From positions 1-56,300 of the forward strand of contig NZ_JQCQ01000009.1 of assembly GCF_001437605.1 (NCBI RefSeq): 56,300 bases of DNA, in the 5' to 3' direction. The notes below the pieces were generated by a model. It did not search any database. It saw only the letters and a list, made by a program, of their open reading frames with translations, and had not been told where the DNA came from. This document shows, one piece after another, positions 15,742-25,328 of the stretch. Position numbers and translations under genes: made by a program. This stretch comes from Pediococcus argentinicus (GTDB lineage Bacteria; Bacillota; Bacilli; Lactobacillales; Lactobacillaceae). The stretch's first letter is position 1. Every line of letters begins with the position of its first letter.

Positions 15742-18342
15742 ATGGTTGTAGCTAAAAAGAGTCAAGACGAAGTTAAAGTAGAAAAAGTCATTGACAAGAT
15801 GGTTGAAAAATCACACGTTGCCTTGGATGCGATGGCAGACTTTACACAGGAACAAGTAGATAAAATATGTGAGGCAGTTGCACTTGCAGCTCTAGAAAAT
15901 CACATGAAGCTAGCTAAACTAGCAGTTGCTGAAACTGGTCGTGGAATTGTCGAAGATAAGGCAATCAAGAATATCTACGCTAGTGAATATATTTGGAACA
16001 GCATTCGCCATGATAAGACAGTTGGTGTCATCAAAGACGATGACGAAACACAAATTATGGAAATTGCTGAACCAGTTGGTGTTATTGCCGGTGTTACACC
16101 TGTTACTAACCCAACATCAACGGTTGTTTTCAAAACATTAATTGCTTTGAAGACTCGTAACACAATTATCTTTGGTTTCCATCCACAAGCACAACAAGCA
16201 TGTGTGGAAACAGGTAAGATTTTAGCAAAGGCTGCTGTTGAAGCTGGAGCTCCTGAAAATGCTATTCAATGGATTGAAGAACCAAGTATCGAAGCAACAA
16301 GTGCTTTGATGAACAATGATGGTGTTGCAACAGTTCTTGCAACTGGTGGTCCTGGCATGGTTAAGGCCGCATATTCAACTGGTAAACCAGCTTTAGGTGT
16401 TGGACCTGGTAATGGACCTGCTTACATCGAAAAGACTGCTGATATTAAACAAGCTGTTAATGATATTGCACTTTCAAAGACATTTGATAATGGTATGGTT
16501 TGTGCTTCTGAAAACAGTGCAGTTGTAGATGCTGACATTTATGCAGAAGTTAAGAAAGAAATGCAACACCTTGGTTTCTACTTCGCTAAGAAGAGTGAAA
16601 TCAAACCTTTAGGTGAAGCTGTTATGGATCCAAACCGTCATACAGTTCGTGGTCCTGTTGCTGGTAAGAGCGCTTATGAAATTGCTAAGATGGCCGGCAT
16701 CACAGTTCCTGAAGATACAAAAGTATTAGTTGCTGAAATTAACGGTGTTGGTGTTAAATACCCACTTTCGGGTGAAAAATTATCACCAGTACTTTCAATG
16801 TACAAAGTTAGTGGACATGAAGAAGCATTCAAACGTTGTGACGAACTCCTCAACTATGGTGGATTAGGTCATACAGCTTCATTACACACAACTGACGATG
16901 ATTTGATTCGTGAATTTGGTCTTCACATGAAGGCTTGCCGTGTATTGATTAACACACCATCTGCTGTTGGTGGTATTGGTAACATCTACAACAACATGGT
17001 TCCATCATTAACACTTGGAACTGGTTCATACGGTAAGAACTCAATTTCTCATAACGTTTCAGACTTTGATTTGTTAAACATCAAGACAGTCGCAAAACGT
17101 CGTAACAACATGCAATGGGTGAAATTGCCCCCAAAAGTATACTTCGAGAGAAACTCAGTCCGTTACTTAGAAAGTATGGAAGGGCTTAAGAAGGTCTTTA
17201 TCGTTTGTGATCCTGGTATGATGAAACTCGGCTTTACAGATCGTGTAGTAGCTGAATTAAACAAGCGTGCAGAAGCTCCTGAAATTGAGATTTTCTCAGA
17301 TGTTGAACCAAATCCTTCAACAAACACCGTTTACCGTGGTGTTGACCAAATGCGCTCATTCGAACCTGATACAATCATCGCACTTGGTGGTGGTTCAGCA
17401 ATGGATGCTGCTAAGGGAATGTGGTTATTCTACGAACATCCAGATGCATCATTTATGTCAGCTAAACAAAAATTCTTGGATATTCGTAAACGTACTTACC
17501 GCGTACCAACGGCTAACAAAGCCAAGTACATCGGTATTCCAACAACATCTGGTACTGGTTCAGAAGTTACACCATTCGCTGTTATTACTGATTCAGAAAC
17601 ACATGTTAAATACCCAATCGCTGACTATGCTTTGACACCTGATGTTGCTATTGTGGATTCACAATTCGTTGAAACAGTTCCTGCACGTACAACTGCTTTA
17701 ACAGGTTTGGATGTAATCACACATGCTACAGAATCATTTGTCTCAGTTATGGCTACAGATTACACAAAGGGTTGGTCACTACAAGCCTTGAAGACAGCCT
17801 TCAAGTATTTGAAACCAGCTTATGATGGCGATCCAGTTGCTAAACAAAAGATGCATGACGCTTCAACAATTGCCGGAATGGCCTTTGCTAACGCATTCTT
17901 AGGAATTAACCATTCAATCGCTCATAAATTAGGTGGAGAATTCGATATGCCACATGGTTTATGTATTGCAATCACATATCCACACGTTGTTCGTTACAAC
18001 GCTAAGACACCACGCAAGATTGCTATGTACCCAATGTACACACACTTCACTGCTGACGAAGACTATGCTGAAATTGCTCGTTACCTTGGTTTGAAAGGTA
18101 ACACAACTGAAGAATTAGTTGAAAGTCTTGCACAAGCATACATTGACTTGGCACACAGCATGGACGTTGACCTTAGCCTTAAAGGTAACGGAGTCACAAA
18201 GAAACACTTTGATGACAGTGTTGATAAGTTAGCTGAATTAGCTTACGAAGATCAATGTACAACTGCTAACCCTAAAGAACCTTTGATTTCAGAATTGAAA
18301 GAAATCTTGGTTAAAGAATGGGACGGCAAGGATATTAACTAA
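15742..18342 (+). CDS. adhE: Bifunctional acetaldehyde-CoA / alcohol dehydrogenase
   Basis: 866 residues, full-length AdhE. The N-terminal half (about 1-440) is a CoA-acylating aldehyde dehydrogenase with catalytic Cys254 in [11 protein letters not shown] and the [10 protein letters not shown] segment. The C-terminal half is an iron-dependent alcohol dehydrogenase with [12 protein letters not shown] and metal-binding His residues in [20 protein letters not shown]. It reduces acetyl-CoA to ethanol, consuming two NADH, and forms spirosomes in other bacteria. AGGAGG precedes the ATG. Codon use is strongly biased, consistent with high expression. Confidence 0.97.
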   Translation: MVVAKKSQDEVKVEKVIDKMVEKSHVALDAMADFTQEQVDKICEAVALAALENHMKLAKLAVAETGRGIVEDKAIKNIYASEYIWNSIRHDKTVGVIKDDDETQIMEIAEPVGVIAGVTPVTNPTSTVVFKTLIALKTRNTIIFGFHPQAQQACVETGKILAKAAVEAGAPENAIQWIEEPSIEATSALMNNDGVATVLATGGPGMVKAAYSTGKPALGVGPGNGPAYIEKTADIKQAVNDIALSKTFDNGMVCASENSAVVDADIYAEVKKEMQHLGFYFAKKSEIKPLGEAVMDPNRHTVRGPVAGKSAYEIAKMAGITVPEDTKVLVAEINGVGVKYPLSGEKLSPVLSMYKVSGHEEAFKRCDELLNYGGLGHTASLHTTDDDLIREFGLHMKACRVLINTPSAVGGIGNIYNNMVPSLTLGTGSYGKNSISHNVSDFDLLNIKTVAKRRNNMQWVKLPPKVYFERNSVRYLESMEGLKKVFIVCDPGMMKLGFTDRVVAELNKRAEAPEIEIFSDVEPNPSTNTVYRGVDQMRSFEPDTIIALGGGSAMDAAKGMWLFYEHPDASFMSAKQKFLDIRKRTYRVPTANKAKYIGIPTTSGTGSEVTPFAVITDSETHVKYPIADYALTPDVAIVDSQFVETVPARTTALTGLDVITHATESFVSVMATDYTKGWSLQALKTAFKYLKPAYDGDPVAKQKMHDASTIAGMAFANAFLGINHSIAHKLGGEFDMPHGLCIAITYPHVVRYNAKTPRKIAMYPMYTHFTADEDYAEIARYLGLKGNTTEELVESLAQAYIDLAHSMDVDLSLKGNGVTKKHFDDSVDKLAELAYEDQCTTANPKEPLISELKEILVKEWDGKDIN

Positions 18343-18353
18343 GTGAATTAACT

Positions 18354-18389
18354 AGAAAAAGCTTCTCACAATTGTGGGGAGCTTTTTTT
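18354..18389 (+). terminator. adhE terminator
   Basis: AAAAAGCTTCTCAC/GTGGGGAGCTTTTTTT hairpin with T run. Confidence 0.88.
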
Positions 18390-18490
18390 GGTTTGAAAAA
18401 TTGAGCGGGAAAGCAAATTAAATAAAGTGTGCATGATAGAATTAAGTTGAATTATAAAAATCAAATACATACTAGTAGGAGGATTTTATT

Positions 18491-19411
18491 TTGAGAAAAT
18501 TTGGTGTAATAGGTGTCGGACATGTTGGAGTTACTGTTGCCTATACGTTGGTAACAAAGGGGATTGCTGATGAGCTAGTTCTGATTGATACTAACGAGAA
18601 AAAAGCATTGGCAGAACAACTTGATCTTGAAGATGCTCAAGCTCGTTTGGACACAAATACTAAAATTAAGATCCAGGATTACTCAGATTTAGAGGATGCC
18701 GATGTTGTCTTTGTCACAGCTGGTGATATTGAAGCAACACGTACCGGAAAAGGCGGTCGTTGGGCTGAATTTGAAGAAACCAAAGAAATCGTGAAAGATA
18801 TTGCTCCTAAGTTAAAGAATTCTGGGTTTCATGGTGTAGTGATTGTCACAATGAATCCTTGTGATGCGATTGCACAGTATTTACAAGAGCAAGGTGGTTT
18901 TGATCGACAACACTGCTTTGCAACAGGTACTTTTTTAGATACTGCGCGGATGCAGCGTGTTGTTTCAGAGCAATTCGGTGTGAATGCTAAAAACGTTGAA
19001 GGATATGTCATGGGTGAACATGGCGAATCTCAATTCGTTGCTTGGTCAACTGTTCGGATTAATGGCCGTCAGTTAAAAGAATTTGCTGAAATGAATCACA
19101 AGACTTTAGATTATGACGATTTAAAAGAACAAGCCCGTCTGGGTGGTTGGCGTATCTTAGAAGGTAAGGGATATACAAGCTTTGGAATTGCTACTTGTGC
19201 AGTTAAATTAGCAGAAGCAGTTATTTCAGATGCACAACTATTCTGTCCAGTTTCTTCATACAATGAAGAACTTGATACTTATTTAGGACAACCAGCTGTT
19301 GTTGGTAAAAATGGTGTTGAGTATGTTGCTGATATTCAGATTACCGATGATGAAAAGGCGCTCTTAAAGGATTCAGCAGAAACAATCAAATCTAAGTTTG
19401 CCACAATGTAA
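18491..19411 (+). CDS. L-2-hydroxyisocaproate dehydrogenase-like, copy 2 (TTG start)
   Basis: 306 residues, close paralogue of the gene at 14640 with the same first 36 residues apart from minor changes. TTG start with AGGAGGA nine bases upstream. It carries GVIGVGHVGVTVAY, the substrate loop GRWAEFEE, ARMQRVV and the catalytic His in MGEHGESQF. Expected to reduce branched 2-oxo acids or pyruvate with NADH. It has its own unit after the adhE terminator, not tied to ilvE, so its regulation differs from copy 1. Confidence 0.88.
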   Translation: MRKFGVIGVGHVGVTVAYTLVTKGIADELVLIDTNEKKALAEQLDLEDAQARLDTNTKIKIQDYSDLEDADVVFVTAGDIEATRTGKGGRWAEFEETKEIVKDIAPKLKNSGFHGVVIVTMNPCDAIAQYLQEQGGFDRQHCFATGTFLDTARMQRVVSEQFGVNAKNVEGYVMGEHGESQFVAWSTVRINGRQLKEFAEMNHKTLDYDDLKEQARLGGWRILEGKGYTSFGIATCAVKLAEAVISDAQLFCPVSSYNEELDTYLGQPAVVGKNGVEYVADIQITDDEKALLKDSAETIKSKFATM

Positions 19412-19442
19412 CTGAGTTTTAGAAAATAATTTTGCAATAGTC

Positions 19443-19471
19443 TTGCATTTAAAAATATCCTGCACTATAAT
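19443..19471 (+). promoter_or_regulatory. nagB promoter
   Basis: TTGCAT (19443-19448), exactly 17 bases, TATAAT (19466-19471). Confidence 0.75.
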
Positions 19472-19506
19472 TGGACTATACCAAAAAAACAAAGGAGAAA
19501 TTTAAC

Positions 19507-20220
19507 ATGAAAGTTCTTATTGTAAAGAGCGATGTTGAAGGCGGCAAAGAAGGATACAAAGTATTTGCTGACGAAAAGAAAAATGGTGCTAAGGTATTTG
19601 GCCTTGCTACAGGTAGCACACCTGTTACAACATACAAAGAAATCGTTGCTAGTGATTTAGATTTCTCAAACGACACATCAGTTAACTTGGACGAATATGT
19701 TGGTATGTCTGGCGATAACGAACAAAGTTACCGTTACTTCATGCAATCACACTTATTCGACTTCAAACCATTCAAAGAATCATTCTTACCAAATGGTTTA
19801 GCTGAAAACCCTGATGAAGAAGTTAAACGTTATGACAAAGTTATCGACGAACATCCAATCGATTTACAAATCCTTGGAATTGGCCGTAACGGTCACATCG
19901 GTTTCAACGAACCAGGTACATCACGCGATGTTACAACACATAAAGTTCCTTTGACTCAATCAACAATTGATGCTAACGCTCGTTTCTTCGAACGTGAAGA
20001 AGATGTTCCTAAGTTTGCTTACTCAATGGGACTTGCTTCAATCATGAAGAGCAAACACATCATTCTTGAAGCATTCGGTGCAGAAAAAGCTGATGCTGTT
20101 AAAGGTATGATCGAAGGCCCAGATACTGTTGACTTACCAGCAAGCATCTTACAAAACCATCCTAATGTTACTGTCATCATTGACGAAGCTGCTGCAAGCA
20201 AGCTTGAAGGTAAATACTAG
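19507..20220 (+). CDS. nagB: Glucosamine-6-phosphate deaminase
   Basis: 237 residues from the ATG at 19507, which has AAAGGAG upstream. It turns glucosamine-6-phosphate into fructose-6-phosphate and ammonia, feeding amino sugars into glycolysis. [14 protein letters not shown] is the phosphate loop, NLDEYVG has the catalytic Asp, and [14 protein letters not shown] has the active-site His. Short Firmicute form without the allosteric tail. Highly biased codons suggest strong expression. Own promoter and terminator. Confidence 0.96.
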   Translation: MKVLIVKSDVEGGKEGYKVFADEKKNGAKVFGLATGSTPVTTYKEIVASDLDFSNDTSVNLDEYVGMSGDNEQSYRYFMQSHLFDFKPFKESFLPNGLAENPDEEVKRYDKVIDEHPIDLQILGIGRNGHIGFNEPGTSRDVTTHKVPLTQSTIDANARFFEREEDVPKFAYSMGLASIMKSKHIILEAFGAEKADAVKGMIEGPDTVDLPASILQNHPNVTVIIDEAAASKLEGKY

Positions 20221-20241
20221 GATTAACATTCTAAATTAAAA

Positions 20242-20275
20242 TTGCGTCCTTTCCTTTTGGAGAGGGCGTTTTTTA
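20242..20275 (+). terminator. nagB terminator
   Basis: GCGTCCTTTCC/GGAGAGGGCG hairpin with TTTTTT. Confidence 0.85.
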
Positions 20276-20310
20276 TTGCATTGTAAATTAGTTTGGTGTT
20301 CTATTGCCAC

Positions 20311-20456
20311 AAAAGTCTGCCAATGGATTTTGGGCTGGAACGTGGTGGGCATTGTTTTGAACCAACCCTTTGGTTGTTTCAAAAACAAGCCTTATTCTAA
20401 GCGGTAAACCGCTAAGAATAATTTCACCACTGAGCCCAATCCATTGGCGGACTTTT
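20311..20456. repeat. Family A structured repeat, copy A1
   Basis: 146 bases in the 345-base gap between nagB and the antiporter. Outer arms AAAAGTCTGCCAATGGATT (20311-20329) and AATCCATTGGCGGACTTTT (20438-20456) pair at 18 of 19 positions plus one wobble. The 108-base core (20331-20438) is closed by GGGCT/AGCCC and GTGGTG/CACCAC (20342-20347 with 20425-20430). Inside are two hairpins: TTTTGAACCAACC with GGTTGTTTCAAAA (20355-20384), and TTATTCTAAGCGGT with ACCGCTAAGAATAA (20392-20421). Copy A2 at 37588-37734 has the same core in reverse orientation but unrelated outer arms. Confidence 0.88.
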
Positions 20457-20506
20457 GTTAACCATGTGTTTTGTCTTTAATTACGGCAAATAACTTATAT
20501 CAAAAT

Positions 20507-20535
20507 AAGAAAACGGTTTCAAAGAATGCTATTAT
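20507..20535 (+). promoter_or_regulatory. cre site and -10 box before the antiporter
   Basis: AAGAAAACGGTTTCA (20507-20521) matches the CcpA site consensus at all but one fixed base and lies where the -35 box would be; an extended -10 TGCTATTAT ends at 20535. Repression by CcpA on preferred sugars is predicted. Confidence 0.6.
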
Positions 20536-20566
20536 TAGAAGTATCAAAACTTAGGAGGTAATAGTA

Positions 20567-21955
20567 ATGCGTAATTTCTTTGAAATAAAGCATCCAGCTA
20601 GTAAAGGGCTGAGTATTTTGGATCAGAGACAGAAATGGCTGAAAGAGTTTTTGAAATCATTCGTTGTAGTATTTACAGTATATTTCTGTATGTATTTGAT
20701 TCGAAATAACTTTTCTCCAGCACAACCTTTATTGGTCAAGAATAATGGGATAACGACTACTCAATTGGGATGGATTGGGTATGGATTCTCGCTAGCTTAT
20801 GGGATTGGTAAAACACTATTAGGTTATTTAGTAGATGGTAAGAATACTAAAAAGGTTATGTCATTCCTACTAGTATTAGCTGCGGCTGCTACATTGATTA
20901 TTGGTGTGGCATTGTTAATGAATCAAGCACCAGTTGGTTTGATTTTAGTGTTGTGGTCGATGAATGGATTATTCCAATCTCCAGGTGGATCATCATCACT
21001 TTCAACTATTTCAAGATGGACTACGACAACTTCACGTGGTCGCTACATTGGAATCTGGAATATCTCTCACGAATTTGGTGGAGCTGTAGCCGGTGTTTTT
21101 GCCTTATGGGGTGCTAATACCTTATTTGGTGGAAATGTTGGCGGAATGTTTATTGTTCCCGCTGTTATCGGATTGATTATTGGTATTTGGGGACTCTTCT
21201 TTGGTGCAGACGAACCACAAGAATTGGGTTGGGATTCAAGTGAAAAGATTTTTAATGAACCCGTACCTGAAGCAGATAAAGAAGCAAGTAAATTAACAAA
21301 ATGGCAAACTTTTACACAATTTGTAATGCGAAATCCATGGGTTTGGCTACTATGTATCGCAAATGTCTTTGTTTATGTTGTTCGAATCGGAATTGTTAAC
21401 TGGGCACCATTATATACAGTTCAACAACTTCATTTTACAATCGCACAAGGTGCTAACACCTTATTAATATTCCAATTGGGTGGAATTATCGGTAGTGTGG
21501 TTTGGGGCTGGTTTTCAGATTTATTAAGGGGACGTCGCTCTGTTGTTTCAATTTTATGTTTGTTATTAACAGCTGTAGTAGTTCTTGGATATAGATACGG
21601 AACAACGCCACTCATGATTAATACATCATTGTTTTTCTTAGGTATGTTAATTTATGGTCCTCAACTGTTAATTGGAGTGTCAGTGATCAGTTTTGTTCCA
21701 AAGACTGCACTAAACGTTTCAAATGGGATGACCGGAACTTTTGCCTATATCTTTGGTGATTTAATGGCACAAGTAGGATTCGCCGCAATTGCTGATCCAA
21801 AAGCAAACGGAATGAATCTCTTCGGTCACTTATTACACGGTTGGAATGACACGTTCATCGTCTTCTATATTGCTGTAGTTCTAAGTGTAATTACTTTAGC
21901 AATAGTTGCGATTGGCGAAGAAAAATTAGTAAGAAAACAAGAAAAGGTTAATTAA
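20567..21955 (+). CDS. OPA-family MFS antiporter, UhpT/GlpT-like (sugar-phosphate uptake)
   Basis: 462 residues with 12 membrane helices. The N-terminal cytoplasmic LDQRQKWLKEFLKSFVVVF and FCMYLIRNNFSPAQP segments are typical of organophosphate:phosphate antiporters (UhpT, GlpT). The likely substrate is a hexose phosphate, fitting the neighbouring nagB, but glycerol-3-phosphate cannot be excluded. AGGAGG precedes the ATG. A cre site overlaps its promoter. Confidence 0.85.
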   Translation: MRNFFEIKHPASKGLSILDQRQKWLKEFLKSFVVVFTVYFCMYLIRNNFSPAQPLLVKNNGITTTQLGWIGYGFSLAYGIGKTLLGYLVDGKNTKKVMSFLLVLAAAATLIIGVALLMNQAPVGLILVLWSMNGLFQSPGGSSSLSTISRWTTTTSRGRYIGIWNISHEFGGAVAGVFALWGANTLFGGNVGGMFIVPAVIGLIIGIWGLFFGADEPQELGWDSSEKIFNEPVPEADKEASKLTKWQTFTQFVMRNPWVWLLCIANVFVYVVRIGIVNWAPLYTVQQLHFTIAQGANTLLIFQLGGIIGSVVWGWFSDLLRGRRSVVSILCLLLTAVVVLGYRYGTTPLMINTSLFFLGMLIYGPQLLIGVSVISFVPKTALNVSNGMTGTFAYIFGDLMAQVGFAAIADPKANGMNLFGHLLHGWNDTFIVFYIAVVLSVITLAIVAIGEEKLVRKQEKVN

Positions 21956-22003
21956 AATAAACTACTTACAAACGTTGTATAATCAAAACAGGAGATGATT
22001 TAT

Positions 22004-22303
22004 ATGAAAAAGGCATTAATTTTATTACCAACATTTATACTTTTTGCAGTTGTTATTATTGGTTTTGTCGCTACTAGTTTAAGTACTGGAGCTCGAAATG
22101 ATTTGCTAGCAATTGGTGCTGTGGGTTTAATAGGTTATTCTTTCATAGCAATTTTTATGTACGTTATGTCCTTCTCATATAAGGGACAATCGAATAAGAA
22201 GCTCTCCGAATTACCATCTGCAACAAGATGGGTACTTATTTACCTAATTGCAGTCATGGTCGTTACTCTGATCGTTTCTATTTACTTTATGGTTCATAAC
22301 TAA
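22004..22303 (+). CDS. Small hypothetical membrane protein, 99 residues
   Basis: Start taken at the ATG at 22004, with GGAG nine bases upstream; the ATG at 21995 is too close to it. Three hydrophobic segments (about residues 4-24, 34-56, 75-97) and a basic loop YKGQSNKK. I do not recognise the family. A TATAAT box at 21977-21982 suggests its own promoter. Confidence 0.7.
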   Translation: MKKALILLPTFILFAVVIIGFVATSLSTGARNDLLAIGAVGLIGYSFIAIFMYVMSFSYKGQSNKKLSELPSATRWVLIYLIAVMVVTLIVSIYFMVHN

Positions 22304-22345
22304 ATTTAATGCTCATAATCTTATCTTTAATATATAAATTTATTT

Positions 22346-22378
22346 AGAACTTCGATTAATCAGAATCGGAGTTTTTTT
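22346..22378 (+). terminator. Terminator after the small membrane protein
   Basis: AACTTCGATT/AATCGGAGTT hairpin with TTTTTTT. The following 330 bases to fabZ hold a perfect 16-base palindrome ATATATTCGAATATAT (about 22459-22474) and a possible promoter TTGCAT-16-TATGCT (22625-22652), but no gene. Confidence 0.8.
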
Positions 22379-22712
22379 GTGCTCGAAAATAGACTTACTT
22401 TTAGTAATTAAACGTTGTTATAGCTTGGTTTTTAGTCAGATGGTAATTGCCTATATTTATATATTCGAATATATGAACCGTTACTTTTAGAGATGGTATG
22501 TATCAGTATTTAAATTAAATAATATTAATTATTTGTTCGTTGGAAGGCCTGTTGTAACAGTGATTTGCAGATGGGCGTCATTTTAGGAATGAAGTTTTTT
22601 GGTCAAAATATTGCTTTTTTGATTTTGCATATTTGCGCTTTCTCAATATGCTGATGACATTGTTTTTTTGAAAAAGCAAAAAGCAAATTTTGAAAATGAA
22701 AGGACAAAACTA

Positions 22713-23159
22713 ATGAGCATCATGAATGCATCTGAAATTATGGATTTCATTCCAAATCGTTATCCAATTTTATTTATGGATCGAGTCGAGGAATTAGAAC
22801 CAGACAAATCAATTACGGCAATTAAAAATGTCACAATCAACGAGGAATATTTTCAAGGTCATTTTCCTGGTAATCCAGTAATGCCAGGAGTTTTAATCAT
22901 TGAATCATTGGCACAAGCAGCTTCAATTTTAATTTTAAAATCGGAATCTTTTGCTGGAAAAACTGCTTATCTAGGAGCAATTAATAATGCTAAGTTCCGG
23001 CAAATTGTGCGACCGGGTGACGTTTTGGAGTTGCACGTTGAAATGGTTAAAACGAAACATAACATGGGCGTGGTCAGTACTTATGCCCAGGTAGGCGAGA
23101 AAAAAGTTTGTCAGGCAGAGCTAACGTTTATCGTTGGTGATGCAAATGCACATGCGTAA
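22713..23159 (+). CDS. fabZ: 3-hydroxyacyl-ACP dehydratase FabZ (first gene of the fatty-acid cluster)
   Basis: 148 residues from the ATG at 22713, preceded by AAAGGA. Hot-dog fold dehydratase. The active-site His lies in QGHFPGNPVMPG and the catalytic Glu in LIIESLAQA. It removes water from 3-hydroxyacyl-ACP in each elongation cycle. First of 13 same-strand genes for type II fatty acid synthesis. No fabT regulator gene is seen inside or directly upstream of the cluster. Confidence 0.94.
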   Translation: MSIMNASEIMDFIPNRYPILFMDRVEELEPDKSITAIKNVTINEEYFQGHFPGNPVMPGVLIIESLAQAASILILKSESFAGKTAYLGAINNAKFRQIVRPGDVLELHVEMVKTKHNMGVVSTYAQVGEKKVCQAELTFIVGDANAHA

Positions 23160-23177
23160 TTAGTTGGAGGTGTGAGG

Positions 23178-24128
23178 ATGGGCTTTCAAATTACAGCCGC
23201 AGCCAGTTACGTACCAACCAAGGTAGTAAGTAATCAAGATCTCGAGTCAATGATGGACACTTCGGATGAATGGATTAAGTCGCGAACAGGTATCACGCAA
23301 CGTTACATATCAGAAAACGGCCGAACAAGCGAGTTATGCATCAATGTTGCACAACAGCTTCTAAAGCAACATGGTTTAAAAGCTCACGACATAGATTTAA
23401 TAATCGTCGCCACCATGTCGCCCGATAGTTTAACGCCATCCACTGCTTCAATTGTACAGGGAGCTATCGGAGCTGAACGGGCTGGTGCATTCGATCTAAA
23501 TGCTGCTTGTTCTGGGTTTGTGTATGGTATGAGCGTGGCAAATGGAATGCTGAAATCTGGAATGGCCAAACGAATTATGTTAATTGGCGGTGAAGTCCTT
23601 AGCAAGTTGGTAGACTGGTCTGACCGTGGTACGGCCGTTTTATTTGGTGATGGTGCTGGTGGCGTGATTATTCAGGATTCTGAATATTCCAACATGTTGA
23701 ATAGCAAGTTGGAATCAATTGGAGAACAAGGTCAGTACTTAACAGCTGGGGTTATGAATAAACCAGTCCAGGTGTCTGATTTTAATTTTGAAATGAACGG
23801 GCGTCGTGTGTACGAGTTTGCTACTAAGCAGGTACCATATTCGATTGAAGAGACGGTATCCGAGGCCGGTCTGGAACTGAAAGATATTGATCATTTCTTG
23901 TTACATCAAGCGAATGCCCGAATTATCAAGCAGGTAGCTAAAAAATTGAATGAACCGATTGAAAAATTTCCGTGCAACATTGATCGATTCGGAAACACGG
24001 CTGCGGCAAGTGAACCACTTTTATTAGCAGAACAATTAGCAAATAACAAAATTAAACGTGGCGATGTTATTTTACTCTCCGGATTTGGTGGAGGACTGAC
24101 AATCGCTACAACAATCATAAAATTTTAA
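23178..24128 (+). CDS. fabH: 3-oxoacyl-ACP synthase III
   Basis: 316 residues from the ATG at 23178 (GGAGG seven bases upstream). Thiolase-fold initiator enzyme condensing acetyl-CoA with malonyl-ACP. The catalytic triad is visible: Cys111 in LNAACSGF, His in LLHQANARI and Asn in FGNTAAAS. Follows fabZ after 18 bases. Confidence 0.95.
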   Translation: MGFQITAAASYVPTKVVSNQDLESMMDTSDEWIKSRTGITQRYISENGRTSELCINVAQQLLKQHGLKAHDIDLIIVATMSPDSLTPSTASIVQGAIGAERAGAFDLNAACSGFVYGMSVANGMLKSGMAKRIMLIGGEVLSKLVDWSDRGTAVLFGDGAGGVIIQDSEYSNMLNSKLESIGEQGQYLTAGVMNKPVQVSDFNFEMNGRRVYEFATKQVPYSIEETVSEAGLELKDIDHFLLHQANARIIKQVAKKLNEPIEKFPCNIDRFGNTAAASEPLLLAEQLANNKIKRGDVILLSGFGGGLTIATTIIKF

Positions 24129-24147
24129 ATTAATGGAGGAACATATT

Positions 24148-24387
24148 ATGACTAACGAACAAGTATTTGAAAAGGTAGTACCAATCATCAAGGAACAGTT
24201 GGATACAGGAGATAAAGAGATCAAACGTGAAACTAATTTCAGTCGGGATTTAGAAGCGGATAGTCTGGATATTTTTGAAGTGGTCGACAAATTAGAAGAT
24301 GAATTTGATATTGAAGTCGAAACCGACGACAGCATGGATACCGTTGGAAAACTTGTTGATTATATTACAGAAACTTTGAATAAATAA
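24148..24387 (+). CDS. acpP: Acyl carrier protein
   Basis: 79 residues, acidic, from the ATG at 24148; the ATG at 24133 is part of the ribosome site ATGGAGGAA. The phosphopantetheine attachment Ser39 lies in LEADSLDIFE. Carries growing acyl chains for the neighbouring enzymes. Activated by a 4'-phosphopantetheinyl transferase, probably the one encoded at the end of this cluster. Confidence 0.95.
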   Translation: MTNEQVFEKVVPIIKEQLDTGDKEIKRETNFSRDLEADSLDIFEVVDKLEDEFDIEVETDDSMDTVGKLVDYITETLNK

Positions 24388-24407
24388 ACTTGAAGAGGTT
24401 TTGAAGA

Positions 24408-25328
24408 ATGAAAATCGGTTATTTATTTAGTGGCCAAGGGCATCAATTTCCGGGTATGGGCCAGGATTTATTTACACAAGAACCCTTATATCGACAAACA
24501 ATCAAGGATATTTCGGAAATCTTGAACCAAGATTTTTCTAAAACGGAAGTCATGGATAATCCGCAAAACACTGCAGTATCAATTGTTACTTTTAGTCTCG
24601 GAATTGAGCGAATACTAGCAAATGAATTTAAAAATCCGGCTGTTGAGTTAGGGCTTAGTCTGGGAGAATACAGTGCTTTGATCACTGCGGAGGCCATGGA
24701 ATTACAAACAGGGATGCAGGTGGTCCAAGATCGGGCCCGCTACATGGAAGAGGCTGCACGAATTAATCCAGGGAAAATGATTGCGGTGATGAAAGCTAGT
24801 TCAGACCAAATAAAGAGTGTCTGTGAAAGAACGGGAGCGTTTCCTGCCAATTTTAATACACCAGTTCAAACTGTTTTAGGCGGGACGGACCAGTCAGTAA
24901 TGCAAGCTACCAAGTTTTTAAAAGATGAAGGAATCAAAAGAATCGTTCCGCTAAAAGTTGATGCTGCATCACATACGCCTCTGATGGAACACGCTAGCGA
25001 ACTTCTGGAAAGAAGATTAGCCGAAGTCGAAGTTACAAGTCCAACAGTCCCAGTGATTAGTAATACAACAACCCAGCCTTTTGATGAACAGACGTTAAAA
25101 CAAGTGTTGGTTGAACAACTAGTCGAACCAACGCGCTTTAGCACATGTTTAAAAGAAATCAGTGACAAGAGAGTAAACACTTTCGTTGAAATTGGCCCAG
25201 GAAAAGCTTTAACCGGTTTTGTTAAAAAGACGCTTTCTGGAGTTGGTGCGTACCACATTGATTCAGTGGAAACCTTGAATGAAGTACGTCATGCGCTAAG
25301 CCAAGGAGGACTGGAATATGATAGATAA
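24408..25328 (+). CDS. fabD: Malonyl-CoA:ACP transacylase
   Basis: 306 residues. FSGQGHQFPGMGQDL at the N-terminus, the nucleophile Ser84 in GLSLGEYSA and the catalytic His in DAASHTPLM identify FabD. Transfers malonyl from CoA to ACP. Its end overlaps the start of fabG by 11 bases, which implies coupled translation. Confidence 0.95.
   Translation: MKIGYLFSGQGHQFPGMGQDLFTQEPLYRQTIKDISEILNQDFSKTEVMDNPQNTAVSIVTFSLGIERILANEFKNPAVELGLSLGEYSALITAEAMELQTGMQVVQDRARYMEEAARINPGKMIAVMKASSDQIKSVCERTGAFPANFNTPVQTVLGGTDQSVMQATKFLKDEGIKRIVPLKVDAASHTPLMEHASELLERRLAEVEVTSPTVPVISNTTTQPFDEQTLKQVLVEQLVEPTRFSTCLKEISDKRVNTFVEIGPGKALTGFVKKTLSGVGAYHIDSVETLNEVRHALSQGGLEYDR

Noticed and set aside
22459-22474. Perfect palindrome ATATATTCGAATATAT upstream of the fatty-acid cluster as a FabT operator
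   Set aside because: It does not resemble the known FabT site (TTTGA-type arms) and is 240 bases from fabZ in very AT-rich DNA, where palindromes arise by chance.
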